Numbered from the stretch's first letter, positions 23,655 to 35,298 are shown. The stretch is 64,000 bases of DNA from Hibiscus mutabilis (GCA_019671005.1 CM033732.1:7472886-7536885); one strand, 5' to 3'. The notes: generated by a model from the letters alone, not told the origin. Made by a program: numbers and translations.

Positions 23655-23836
23655 CTCTGAATGCTAGAGTATTAATCAACTATTAATAAGTTGGTTAGTA
23701 GTCTGTTAACAATGATTAATACCTAACATAATGTTCCAAAATTAATATACGGCTCTGAGTGCTAGAGTATTAATCAACTATTAATAAGTTGGTTCGTAGG
23801 CTGTTAACAATGATTAATACTTAACATAATTTTCAG
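23655..23836. repeat. Tandem duplication of about 90 bp
   Basis: Two adjacent copies share CTCTGARTGCTAGAGTATT followed by an ATCAACTATTAATAAGTTGG block and end in TTAACAATGATTAATAC. They differ at a few positions. Confidence 0.8.
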
Positions 23837-23889
23837 AAAAAATGTCATTTTTTATTCTTTTAAAACATATTAAAATTACAACTGTTTAG

Positions 23890-24430
23890 AGGATAAACGG
23901 ATCATTTGGACAGGTTCCAGTTCGGGTCATTTCGAGTTTGATGACATTAGATTTAGGTTCGATTATGGTCAGTTTGGGTCTAATTTGATTTTAGTTCGAC
24001 CGGGTATCAGGTCGGTTCGGATCATTTCTTGTCTGACTATATTCAATTCAAGTCGGTTTGGGTCTGGTTCGATTTTACTTCGGTCTATGGTGATTCGGGT
24101 CAAGTATCGTGTCAGTTCGGGTCATATCGAATCAGTTGATTTTTGGTCAGGTCAACAAGAGATCGGTCGGTTTCAACCGGATTTTCAGGTCGTGTCAGTT
24201 TTTATACCCTATATATGGCTTTATAAAGCTGATATATTTGACTTTTTAGTGAGTTGTGCGACAATTCACATCTCATCTTCTTTTATTTCTTTTAATATAT
24301 TTTTTTATTTCGGGTTGCCTTCATGTTCGAATTGCTTTTGATTTAGGTAAAATCAGTTCAGGTCTATTCAGTTCGTTTGAAAATTAGTTCAAGTCCATTT
24401 CGACTCAACTAAAATTCAGTCAATTTTGGT
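23890..24430. repeat. GGTTCGG-rich degenerate repeat region
   Basis: Variants of GGTCGGTTCGGGTC, GGTTCGATTT and TCAGGTCAG recur irregularly. The 118-codon frame at 23985-24341 is a by-product of this. Such GGTTCGGGT-like tracts are common in plant intergenic DNA. Confidence 0.6.
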
Positions 24431-25267
24431 TCGATATGATTTATTTTAAATTTCAAATCAAATTTAAATTATCATAATCGGGTCTATATAAAATCTCGAG
24501 TTAAATAAATAAATTTGAGTCTTGAGTTAAATTTATCAGTTTCTATATGCTTCCCATCTCAAGGCTCATATTTTTCTGAAAGATGATATTAATCTACTCG
24601 AATTTTGTCGGATTCACTCCCATAACACAGCTTGTCACCATTGCCTATCGCATAATCACCGATTTTGAGTACCCGCCAATCATTATTTTCACATCGTTTT
24701 CATTTGAAAATCGGAAATCTGCACTTCATATGCAGGGCAACGTGTTGCATGGCCTTTCCACTCTTCCCAAGAAGTCAATATTTCCGGCTGTCTTTCCGAG
24801 GTCATTCCTGGTCTGAAGGAGGGAGATTGGGTTTCAAGCGGTCGAATTACAACCATTTACTTCAAGTGCAGTTTGATATCACTTTAATATATATTGTGTT
24901 TAAGTTTTTGTATATATAGAAAAATTTTATTAGGAGACTCTTTTACTAAAATTAAGAATACGATATAGGTCGATTCGAATTAATTTGGACAAAATTCTAA
25001 TAAACCAAAAAAGCCACAAATAAGTAATTATTAATCAATTTATTTAATTTTTGAATAAAAATAGACAAACAATTGCATCAAATTTTTTTTTGTTCTCTAC
25101 ATCAAATTGATGCTTATTAATATTTAATAAGTTTTATTACTACTCTAATAGAATGATGATTTCATTGAAAATAAGTTGAAGGAATATTAGTTGACTTAGC
25201 ATAACCAGAAACAGTCGAAGACTTTTTCAATAGTTTTTACAAATATTTTGAAATTTTGATTTTTTTA
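24431..25267. other. Intergenic DNA, no gene recognised
   Basis: AT-rich. A segment at 24583-24900 has better codon balance and two overlapping open frames (24583-24816, 24665-24919) but no recognisable motif. It may be a short gene fragment. Confidence 0.35.
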
Positions 25268-25733
25268 TATTTATAACTTTTGATATTTTATTTTTATGTT
25301 TTTTACTTAATTTTTTTAATTTATTATAGTGTTTTTTAATATTTTATAAATATTTGTATATTATTTAAATATTTTTAAAATTTTAATAATTTCTTATTTT
25401 TTAGCTTAAAGATTAAATAAGTTATCGAACATTCAATTAAAATCAATTATTCCCCTAAACTCTGCAAAAAAATCAATTATACTCTCGAAGTAAGTTAAAA
25501 AAAAAAAAGCAATCCAGCCCTTCTGCCACATCTCATTACACGTGTACTACCACGTCACCATCATGGACCTCCACGTTAGCACAGTGGACCGCTAAATCAG
25601 CACCGTTAATTATCATATCAGCACTTTAATGGTCAACGCATGTCAAAGGGCAAAATTGCTGCAATTGAATGACTTTGAGGGCAAAATTACTAATTTGGAC
25701 TTACTATAACGGCAAATTTGACCTTTTAGCCTT
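25268..25733 (+). repeat. Left arm of a long inverted-repeat pair
   Basis: This arm matches the reverse complement of 28071-28490 over more than 400 bp, including the AT-rich outer part, a CTTAAAGATTAA...GTTATCGAAC block, the CATTACACGTGTACTACCACG region, and the inner end CTTTTAGCCTT. The match is imperfect, so the arms are old. It may be the terminal repeat of one DNA transposon of about 3.2 kb, or one of two repeats inserted in opposite directions. Confidence 0.75.
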
Positions 25734-26263
25734 TTAGTTATAAGTCGAGTCTTTGAAATTTCAAATCTTTATTAAAAAATTAATAGTATTCAACGGTGTA
25801 TTATATTAGTGATATTCAACGGTGTACGACGCTCGTTGTAAACTCATCCTATTTAATATATACGTGGTCAGAACAAACGACATTTTGATGTTGCCCTGCC
25901 GATGTCAAAATCATCTTTATTATGAATGATTATATAAGCCCCTTTTTTATTTTTTTCATTCCTTTTAAAATAATTAAATTTATATTTTATGGAAATTAAA
26001 ATATAATTAAACAAAAGTTTTACTTATTTTAAATAAAAAATTGTATTGTATCTCCCCAGATTATTTGTACTCGTTTCTTCTATTTAGGGTTAGAAAATTT
26101 TTTAATGAGACACATAATTTTGGTTAAGCTTGTCTTATTAATAAAATCTTTTGTCGAGAAAAAAAATCATTTCAAAGTTAATATATAATTGGATTACATA
26201 TAAGTGTGAAATACTTAAATTTTACATGAAGTAAAATATAATTAAATTAAAATTCAACTAATA
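25734..26263. other. Sequence between the left arm and the MITE, no gene recognised
   Basis: AT-rich with no open frame of note. A short direct repeat, TATTCAACGGTGTA, occurs near 25788 and 25812. Confidence 0.4.
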
Positions 26264-26272
26264 AAATTTTAA

Positions 26273-27059
26273 GGCTTAACCGTCAAATAGGTGCCCAAAC
26301 TATGCCTTTTTTCAAGTTAGGTGCCCAAACTATTTTTTGGGCCAAATAGGTGCCTAACGTTTCATTCCGTGACTCATTTAAGGTTCTCCGTTAATTCTCA
26401 CCATTAAAGGACACGTACCATCTCCTGAAAATTCCAAAATTATATTAAAAATAAATAAAATTACTTAATTTTTAGAAAACCTCTAAATTTTCCAGATTTC
26501 ACAAAACAGCCCCAAATTCCAAAATCCCTAACTCCCCAAAACCTAAATCCCGATTTGGGCCGATTTCGCCGCCGATTGCCACGTCGCCGCCCACCACATC
26601 GGTTACTGGACCATCACGACCATTTTCCCTACCACCCCGTAGCCGAAAATCGACCGATGTCGTGCGAAACGCTGAAATTGTGAATGGTTTTTTTGAACGA
26701 TTCGCGACGAACGGTGTGTGGGTTGTTCGGCGAGGGAAGGGCGCTTTATTCCGTCGCTGAAAATGCAGCCAACGCCGATTGGAGTGGTCAGATTTGGGGG
26801 TTTAGGGATTTGGGGACTATTTTGGGAAAATTTGAAAATTTCAGGATATATTTTTATTTTGTTTTATTAATTTTATTTATTTATAATATATTTTTGGAAT
26901 TTTTAGGAGATGACACGTGCCCTTTAATGGTGAGAATTAACAGAGAACCTTAAATGGGTCACGGAATGAAATGTTAGACACTTATTTAGCCTAAAAAATA
27001 GTTTGGGCACCTAACTGGAAAAGAAGTTATAGTTTGGGCACCTATTTGCCTATTAAGCC
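26273..27059. mobile_element. Mutator-type non-autonomous element (MULE-MITE), 787 bp
   Basis: The ends are inverted: GGCTTAA at the left and TTAAGCC at the right. The terminal repeats extend beyond 150 bp and include GGTGCCCAAACTAT and GGCACGTGTCATCTCC-like blocks. A perfect 9-bp duplication AAATTTTAA flanks it (26264-26272 and 27060-27068), the size made by Mutator-like transposases. The GC-rich middle (26520-26780) has an 89-codon frame (26684-26953) without known motifs, so no transposase is present. It lies about 230 bp upstream of the ECA1-like gene start. Confidence 0.85.
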
Positions 27060-27288
27060 AAATTTTAAAGTAATTAAATTTATAATATAGGGAATAAAAA
27101 ATGAGGATAGATAAATTTCAATTGAATGCCCATAAATAGTTGAAGTTACGCATAACAGATGTTACAAAAACGTTTTCTTGAAACATTAAATTAAACAATC
27201 TAGTATAAAGAGACCAGAATTCCGACTTCTACACTCATACCAATCGACATCTCTTGGTATCAAATCGTCACATAGACACCAATAGACC

Positions 27289-27666
27289 ATGGCTAAACTC
27301 GCCAACAATTCATCCATTATTGTTGCTTTGCTCTCATCGATGATTGCAGCTTCCATGGTAGTTGCAGCCGGCGAGTTTACAATCCCTCCGCAGCCGGAAC
27401 CAGGTTTCTATAAAACCATAGAAGAATGCTCCAAAAAGATCAGTGATCAATGTGGGGAAATTATTGTGGGAGCAGTTTTAGAGGATCATGATATTTCTGA
27501 GCAGTGTTGCGTTGAGCTTGTTAATGGGATGGGAAAACTCTGCCACGAAAACATTCTCAGGTTTTACGTCTCATTGCCAGAGATGGGGATTAGTGCTACT
27601 CATGTTTACACCAGAGGTGCTCAAGTATGGAATACTTGTGTCTTAAAAGCTGCATCTAAGATCTGA
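27289..27666 (+). CDS. Prolamin-like (ECA1/EC1-type) small secreted cysteine-rich protein
   Basis: The gene is intronless and encodes 125 residues. Residues 1-27 form a signal peptide with a hydrophobic core (IIVALL...AASMVVAA), so the product should be secreted. Six cysteines follow at 47, 55, 73, 74, 85 and 117, a C-x7-C-x17-CC-x10-C-x31-C pattern that fits the plant prolamin-like family related to ECA1 and egg-cell-secreted EC1 proteins. Members act outside the cell, several in egg cell or embryo sac signalling; the exact role of this one is not visible. The ATG is the first in the frame, in the context ACCATGG. TATA-like stretches occur at 27131 (CATAAATAG) and 27209 (AGTATAAAG). AT-rich sequence follows the stop without an exact AATAAA close by. 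It is the only intact host-type gene in the window and sits inside the inverted-repeat pair. Confidence 0.85.
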   Translation: MAKLANNSSIIVALLSSMIAASMVVAAGEFTIPPQPEPGFYKTIEECSKKISDQCGEIIVGAVLEDHDISEQCCVELVNGMGKLCHENILRFYVSLPEMGISATHVYTRGAQVWNTCVLKAASKI

Positions 27667-28070
27667 TTATTTGGCTCAACATTTCTCAAATGGAATTACT
27701 AAATAATATTGCTAGAATGAAATAATATTTTATTCTATATTATATAAAATATTATACCTGTTAAGGCCTTTTCTTTTGTTCCAATATCTTTTAAATTTGG
27801 TTGTTTGGGTGTTATTATGGATATAGTATATAAGGCATTGGTATGGACTTTAAAGTCGGAATCAGGGGCTCCTTATACTAAGCTTATTTAATTTAACGTT
27901 TCAAGAAATTGTCTTTGAATGTTCTTAACTGTCGTTATGGGTTTAATAAGTTCGACTATTTATGGGTTTTGAGAAGTAACGACAATTAGGTTGGGAGACA
28001 GGGAGAGTTAAGACGATGGCTAAAATCAATTTATAAAATTTTAATATAAATTTAACGTAATTAATTTTTT
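27667..28070. other. 3' flank of the ECA1-like gene
   Basis: This presumably contains the 3' untranslated region and polyadenylation site; AT-rich blocks follow the stop at 27690-27760. No further gene is seen before the right inverted-repeat arm. Confidence 0.5.
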
Positions 28071-28490
28071 AAGGCTAAAGGGGTATTTTGCCCCCGAGTT
28101 CAACCAAAAAAACTAATTCAGCTCCTTGCCGAAAAACACGCCCAATTCAGCTTCTGTCAAACTTTTGACCGACGTTGACCGTTAAGGTGCTGACGCGCCG
28201 GTCCAAGATGCTGGCGTGACAGTCAACGATGATGACGTGGTAGTACACATGTGATTATGACGTGACAGAGTGGCTGAATTGATTATTTTAACCAAATTCG
28301 AGGGTATAATTGATTTTTTTTCCAAATTCAGGGGCATAATTGATTTTAATTGAAAGTTCGATAACTTAATCTTTAAGTAAAAAATAAAATTTTAAAATAT
28401 TTAAATAATCATAAAATATTAAAAAATAAAAACACTGTAATAAATTAAAAAATAATAAAAACATAAAATTCAAAGTATCAAAATTAATAA
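28071..28490 (-). repeat. Right arm of the long inverted-repeat pair
   Basis: This is the reverse-complement partner of 25268-25733. It starts AAGGCTAAAG and reads outward through GGGTATAATTGATT and a GTTCGATAACTTAATC block into an AT-rich end. About 8 bp further, copia sequence begins in frame (28499), so the arm abuts or interrupts a copia element. Confidence 0.75.
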
Positions 28491-28498
28491 AAACATAC

Positions 28499-28715
28499 AA
28501 TTGCTAGAGCATAGAGTTTCATGTACAATGGTAAGTCGGGGCATATACGTCGTCGACATAATATCGTTAGACAACTAATCTCAAATGGAGTTATCCCTAT
28601 TGAATTTATAAGATCAAAGGATAATATTGCAGATCCACTAACCAAAGGGTTAAATCGAGATCAAGTTGAGAAAACATCTAAAGGAATGAGACTAAAGCAC
28701 ATGAAAAGTAAATGA
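28499..28715 (+). pseudogene. Copia RNase H C-terminal fragment (second copia element)
   Basis: Translation reads IARA, a stop, then SFMYNGKSGHIRRRHN and KDNIADPLTKGL, ending at TGA 28713-28715. This is the diagnostic C-terminal end of Ty1/copia RNase H. Everything upstream of 28499 in this element is missing. Downstream come a hairpin-rich noncoding stretch and the site where the outer Tat element inserted. The element's 3' LTR resumes beyond that insertion near 61746. Confidence 0.88.
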
Positions 28716-29602
28716 GCTATGTGAAGGAAAACTCTAGCTAGTTGACTGGAGATCCCAAGACCTAAGTTCAAAGGGACAACCTAATTGCATAAACCTATTC
28801 GGTCATTGTGGGGGGTTTTATCCCCAAGTCCGTTCCTATGATGTAAACATTGATCAAAATGGAATAGTCTAAGCAAAAGCTTTTAATGACCACTGTGTTC
28901 TTCGGTGAGCCGAACAACATAAGTCACCTATGTGAGAGTGAAGTAAGACCGGTTCAAGGAGACTATTGGGAATAGTTCTTTCAAAATCTTGCAGAACCAA
29001 ACAATGTCCATGGCTATATGGACATAACCATGAGAACTAATACTCTTGGCAGAAAGATAGTTGTGTGAAGTATATCATTGTTTACACCAACATCTGAATA
29101 GTTTAAGGTCATTACTCTACTGGTTAGCCAGTCAAGTTGAGAAAACATCTAAAGGAATGAGACTAAAGCCCATGAAAAGTAAATGAGCTATGTGAAGGAA
29201 AACTCTAGCTAGTTGACTGGAGATCCCAAGACCTAAGTTCAAAGGGACAACCTAATTGCATAAACCTATTCGGTCATTGTGAGGGTTTTTATCCCCAAGT
29301 CCGTTCCTATGATGTAAACATTGATCAAAATGGAATAGTCTAAGCAAAAGCTTTTAATGACCATTGTGTTCTTCAGTGATCCGAACAACATAAGTCACCT
29401 ATGTGAGAGTGAAGTAAGACCGTTTCAAGGAGACTATTGGGAATAGTTCTTTCAAAATCTTGCAGAACCAAACAATGTCCATGGCTATATGGACATAACC
29501 ATGAGAACTAAAACTCTTAGCAGAAAGATAGTTGTGTGAAGTATATCATTGTTTACACCAACATCTGAATAGTTTAAGGTCATTACTCTATTGGTTAGCC
29601 AG
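28661..29602 (+). repeat. 471-bp tandem duplication in the copia 3' region
   Basis: Copy 1 is 28661-29131 and copy 2 is 29132-29602; both start TCAAGTTGAG, and they are nearly identical. Each includes the end of RNase H and the noncoding stretch after it. The stretch holds several small hairpins, such as TGTCCAT/ATGGACA, TTCGG/CCGAA and ACTAT/ATAGT. Confidence 0.9.
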
Positions 29603-29655
29603 TAAAGTAGATATATTTTCACAATGGAAGGTTCAAAAGAGGAAACCTACCTATC

Positions 29656-31786
29656 TGTCGCAACTATTTTTCAAATCGGGTGTGAAAAATAGCTTGACGA
29701 CCGTTCTTTGGAAAAAAAATTAAGGTTTTTGGTCATTCTTAATTTAATCTTGAAAACTTAGGGTTTTTCATATTAAATCGAATTTTCTTTTATTTAATCT
29801 TTAAAAACATTTTGGAGTCGCCACCGATCACTTCGTGGTAGAACGGACACCAGAAAAAACAAACCAGAGATTCTGTCTTAAAATTGGGTTCGGGAGTCGG
29901 TTACGTGTAGGGAATGATTAACACCCTACGAACTCCCGTTATCGGTACCTTAATTTTACGTGGCATTTTGGCATTTCGAGTAATAATTTGAATTTAATTT
30001 ATCTATAATTATTAATTGAATTTAAATTTTGAATTATAGATATCTTTTATCAGGAGATTCATTTTGTTCGAATATGAGATTAAAAGCACCCCATTAGGTG
30101 GCACCCCTATTCATATTTAAAAATGAATTTCCAACATAAAAGGTTTTTTATGAATGTCATTTTATTGTCTTGTTGATTTTAAGTATTAATCCTAAAATGC
30201 TCTAATTAATTAGTCATTTATGCTATGAATATTAATTAATTTAATGGCTTTTATGGGAAGATGCCAACTGCGTGAACACCTTCCATATATTTAAAGATCT
30301 TAAATTAATCATATTCCTAATTTATTAATCCTTCTAATTGATTAAAGTTCTAGTCCTAGTTAAGGCTCTAACAATTATTAAGTTAATATTATAAGTAAAA
30401 ATGTATATTAAATATTCACTTTTAAAACCAATGTTGAGATAACACCCCACTGTAAACGATGAAACACCATCCAAATTTGGGCCCCAAAGGTTCAATTTAA
30501 TTTACATTTAATTAACTACAATGTATTTCAATTAATTATTTAATTTTAACTAAAGAACCAAATTAATGTTCAATTTTAAGTTGAATATATATTAAATATA
30601 ATTTATTAAAATCCATGTTGAGATAACACCCCATTGTAAACAATGGAACACCATCTAAATTTGAATTTTAAAATTTATACTTAATATATATATAATTACT
30701 ACAATTATCTACCTAATTTAATTATTGAATCCTAATTAGGGAACCTAAACTAAAGGCTTTAATAATTAATACTATGTGGTTAAGATACCTAGCACACAAT
30801 ACTACATGCTTCATTTTAAAACATGCAATCATACGTATAATTAAAACAATTAAATTAAATTAAAGGAATGAATTAGAAGAAATAAAACTTGCAAAATCTG
30901 ACTTTTATTACAAAAATACTAAATTGAACCAAATACAAAGCCTAATGCCCCAATTACAAAGCCCTAATGACCAAAATGAAAAGATTACAAGTCTGGTGGT
31001 TCAATTATAGAGTATGAAAGACTAAATTGAATTGATTACAAAACCTAGGGGACACATTAGAGGGATTTAGGGACTAAAATGAGAGATATCAAAGGTTTGG
31101 GCAAAAACCAAAGAGGGTCCGAATAGGAATGCGCGGATCCTCTACCCACCCGGTTAAGAAGACGCAGATCCCCTATACCCGTCCCTCAAAACGACAGCGC
31201 TTTGGTCAGGGTATTTAAACCCTCACTTAAGCCTAAAACTGGCTCTTCCCTATCATTTTTCAAAATCCCATTCTCTCACTTCCTTTTCACTCTCTCTACA
31301 CTCTTTGAAACGAACAACAAATTGCCCAGAAAAACTAACCCACACGGGTCAAAATATACCCTTTTTGTTTGAATGTTCATTGTGTTCTTCATAAAAATGG
31401 AGAACACGGTTGAACGTCGCCCTTAACTACCACCTCAAATTCAATCTTCCACCATCGAACTTCGATCTCCTTTAAGTGTTCGCTAGCAGTTAGGGTTCGA
31501 ACCCCGGCCACCGCAGGCGATCGCTGGCCGCCCTAGGGCGATTTTCGCCCATCGTCGACCACCGTGACCAAAACCCTAAATCACTAGAAAACAAATAGAT
31601 TTTTCAATCATAAACCCTAAACTAAGCCTGAATTCAACTAAATCCTCCCTTCATCCCCGGCCTAGGACCTAGATCTACCTAACCCGAACCTTCTTCAACT
31701 CCGGCCAAACCCTAAAAACACTTCGGCCACCATGAAACTTTCTCTGATGCTCATTTTATATTTCAATTTCATTTCTGTTTTCTTTT
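29656..31786 (-). repeat. Element B left LTR, first segment (interrupted)
   Basis: The LTR starts TGTCGCAAC on the plus strand and stops at 31786, where the inner Tat element inserted; the remainder is 49543-50154. It matches 58903 to about 61038. It contains GGAGTCGCCACCG (complement of GGTGGCGACTCC) near 29815, as in the other Tat LTRs, and a GGTTCGGGAGTCGGTTACG block. Confidence 0.9.
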
Positions 31787-34612
31787 TGTAATCACTCATT
31801 TTTATCTGTAAATACATATTAGTGTTGCATGTATACATATTATATTATATGTTTATTATGTGCATGAGTGTTATTAGTTTATGTGTGCATGTATATTATA
31901 AACTATGTATGTATACGTATTAAATACGGTTTATGTGTGTCGCGTATGCATCTATATTTAGTACGAGCGTATTTGTTTTTATGGTTAATTATGTGTATAA
32001 TTATATATGTATGTATACTGGTATGTTTGCATAGGTATATACGTATGTGTATTGCTGTTATAATTATACTATTGGGCTAATATAAAATGAAAATTCAAAA
32101 AAATATATTAAAACCAAATAAATAAATTGCAGTCCAAGTCCAATTACAAATCAAGTATTATTACAAGGCCCGGCTGGCCCAAACCCAAACCTATTTAATT
32201 CTAATTATTTTTGGTGCAGGTGACTATGGGCCGTTGGATCAAGATCTGATCCAACGGCCACGATCCAAGCAAGGAGCAAAAATATCTGCCATCCGCGTGC
32301 ACTACACGTCTGGACCGTTCGAGTGCCACGCGCACGTGCGGTCCACGCGCGGACTCTTTGATATCCCACGCGTGCGTGAGCCCCACGCGCTCTGACCCCT
32401 CGACTGCTGAACCCCACGTGGCACGATCTGGAGACGTTTCACCAATCGAGGCTTCATCTGGGTCGTTCATCCTTCAAGCCATCCCGACCGTTAGATCAGA
32501 TCTGATCTAACGGCCGAGAACGCCTCTGGCCGAAGACAGAGCCCACACCGCCACCATGCTGCACCATGCCGGTCTTCAACCACCGCGCTCAGACATGTCA
32601 AAACACAACAAGAAAGAAATATGTCAGATTAGCAGTCCAGATCTGAAAAAGCAAATATTATACTACTTGTACCAAAACCAAAGACAGACATATATATGTA
32701 CGAAACAAATATTTTGTAACAACAAGTTGGAATCGAACAAGCAAAGATGTAATCGAAAGAAAAGAAATACAAAAAGTCGGTCCAGTGGTAAATACTCGTC
32801 TCTTTTTTATTTTTATTTCGCATGCATACACAAAAGATAGAAAACAAAAAAGAGGGTTAGAAATCTTACCATCGCCGTCGGTGGGTCTCCCCTCACCAGT
32901 GATAAGCCTTTTCTGCTTTCCCAAGCCGGATATGGTGAACTGAAAGGAGTGGGAGACCCCTTTTCGTTTTCGTTTTGGGTTGAAAAAATGGGTTTTTATG
33001 TTTCGTATTTCCTAGATCTAGGGCAAATGGAGGCTTTTCATCTTAATCCAACCTCGGATTCGTGTCGAGGGTAAGATTGGGGTTATTTTGGTGTGTTTTT
33101 TAGGCTCGCCGGCTCCGGTTAGCGGCGGCCGGCGGCGGAGAATACGGCGGCCGGCCGCCGGATTCTGGGTTCGTCAGGGGAGGTTTGAGAGAAAACGAAG
33201 AACGGAGGCTGGTTATAAAACTGAAAAATGAATAAATGGCCGAAAATTTGGTTTCGGCCTAAAAGATGGGTTTTTATAGCTGTTATTATTTTGTGAAATG
33301 GGTAAATTACGTAATAAATCCCCCCGCGCTTTCAATATTTTCACTTCTGTCTCGCCGCATGGTATATTTACAACTCTGGTCCCCCTTGTATTTCAAAATC
33401 TTGTAATCCAGTCCCTAAATTACACCGAATCAGTTTTTAAATGGTAAAATTACCCCTTTAACCATCCCGCGTTTTTGAACTTTTCATTTCGGGTCTGCCC
33501 CTTGGTCCAATTACAGTTTTGATCCTTTTAGGTTCTGTCTATTTCGCATTTTCGTCCTTAAATTACATATTATTGTCCTTTTAATTTCTGCCACTGACTT
33601 TTATTTTTCTTTCATTTCAGTCCTGTTTCCATGTAAATATTCATGTTCGTATTATGATCGTATATGTTAATGTAGTCTTTTGTCTTATTTTATATCCCTC
33701 GTATATGCCATGTATTTTTATGTTTACATGTATATGTGTATTAAGTTTATAATGATTATGTATCTTTTTATTCGGTTATTCGTATTAAGCATGTTATGTT
33801 CTAGATTGATTCGTACACGACATGTTTTGTATTTTTGTATGTATTGTATGTTCTCTTGACCTTTAGGTTACGTGTTAGTGTGTCTTCTTTTTATGTATAA
33901 TATATTGTTCCATATATGTTGAAATATATTTTATTTCTAATATACATGTCTTCTTGAAATATGTGTTTTTGTCTATACATGTATTTATTCCTACCTTGTT
34001 ATTGTGGCATGTTAAGTTTGCTTTTATCTAATATTAAGCTTGGTATGTATATGTGTATTTTAATTACGTATTTTATTTATGTTAGATTAGTATTCTGTTA
34101 TGTGAATATTTACTGTTTTTAAATCATCTGCTATGTCTTATATTTTTGTCATTAAGATTGCATATGGTATATAAATTGTTAATGCGGTGCCCTTTTATCC
34201 GAGCGTAAACGGGGCCAGTATCAGGCGTAGTGATAGTGGTTGGGCGTTTACTCTCGGATAACGGGGCCCCTTAAAATTTATTCACAATTATGACCGAATT
34301 TTAAAATAATCGTCACTTTAACCCGGAAAATTCAACAATAATAAATCGGTAATTATTAAAGTACCAATTTTGGGCGGTGTGGGGGTGCTAATCCTTCCCC
34401 ATCCGTAACCGACTCCCGAACCCATTTTTTGAATCTCTGGTTTTATGGTGTCCGGCCTACCTAAGTGGCCGGTGGCGACTCCAATTTTTAAATAAAATGC
34501 GGTTTTTGAAAAAACCCCACGAAATAAATATTTTATATCAAAAAAATCACAAACACCTCTCAACACCTTCGAAAACCCACGTTTTTAGCGATTGAAAAAG
34601 GACATCGCTACA
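31787..34612 (+). repeat. 5' LTR of element C
   Basis: The LTR is 2826 bp, TGTAATCACTC to CATCGCTACA. Two strong palindromes lie at 32229-32259 (13-bp arms, five-base loop) and 32488-32513 (26 bp, perfect), around a CpG-rich segment rich in CACGCG and CACGTG. A copy of the primer-site start, TGGCGACTCC, lies near 34470. As the upstream LTR it should hold the promoter; TTTTATAGC near 33272 is only a weak TATA candidate. Confidence 0.93.
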
Positions 34613-34614
34613 GA

Positions 34615-34632
34615 TGGCGACTCCGCTGGGGA
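34615..34632 (+). other. Primer-binding site of element C (tRNA-Arg type)
   Basis: TGGCGACTCCGCTGGGGA begins two bases after the LTR. The first twelve bases are complementary to the 3' end of a plant tRNA-Arg (ending GCGGAGTCGCCA). Use of tRNA-Arg is known for Ogre elements. Confidence 0.85.
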
Positions 34633-34817
34633 ATTTTTTTTGTTTTTTTTCAAAAACATATGAGAGTCAAGCTTTTAAAATAATTACCGCTTTACTATTA
34701 TTGGAAGTTCTGGATTAAAGTGACTATTAAATTAACATTCGGTCATAATTGCGCGTTTATTTTAACGCATTTAAAATATGGCATATAAACCCATTTTTTT
34801 AAGTGGGGGGAAAACGC

Positions 34818-35017
34818 TGATGCTTTTGTGGAGATATCGTTCTCCCGTATGGGCCTAGCAAGTACCTTCGGGGCTCGAGTACCTTATGCTTTCGTAAGGA
34901 TATCGTTCCTTCGTACGGGCATAAGCGAATGGGTCCCCCTGAATTGAACCCAGTTGAAAGGAGCCTATAATGGGTGATGATCGTGGGCCTTGCTACCCTT
35001 AGTAAGGGACAGCAAGG
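34818..35017 (+). other. Structured 5' leader with two UAUCGU-loop hairpins and one long hairpin
   Basis: Hairpin 1 has stem GGAGA/TCTCC with loop TATCGT (34830-34845). Hairpin 2 has the same loop with stem AAGGA/TCCTT (34896-34911) and an outer stem CTTATGC/GCATAAG (34883-34889 with 34919-34925). The stem differs at several positions while the loop is identical. A third hairpin pairs CCTTGCT/AGCAAGG and CCCTT/AAGGG (34988-35017). In retroelements, leader structures at this place often serve dimerisation, packaging or translation; which applies here is not visible. Confidence 0.7.
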
Positions 35018-35298
35018 ACAATTCGGGTACCTCCTAGAACCAAGACTGCATGTAGAGAATACATAGAAACCCACCCTGTTAGAGCCATGCGGATAACCTT
35101 AGGTGTTTTAGACGGGATAAATAGGGTTGTTTTGTGTGTTTATTCTGTTTAATTTTGTCTTTTTATTTATATATTTATTAATTTTATCTGGTACTGACTT
35201 GTTTTCTTTTCGTTTTTGTTTTTTTCTCATACATCATGCATTTGCATCACATAAAGGTATTGGATCAAGTGGTTTGCCTGATCAGAAAGTCTTTCACC

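Noticed and set aside
26684..26953. 89-codon frame in the MITE as a captured gene
   Set aside because: It has no known motif, spans into the terminal repeat, and similar frames arise by chance in GC-rich MITE centres.
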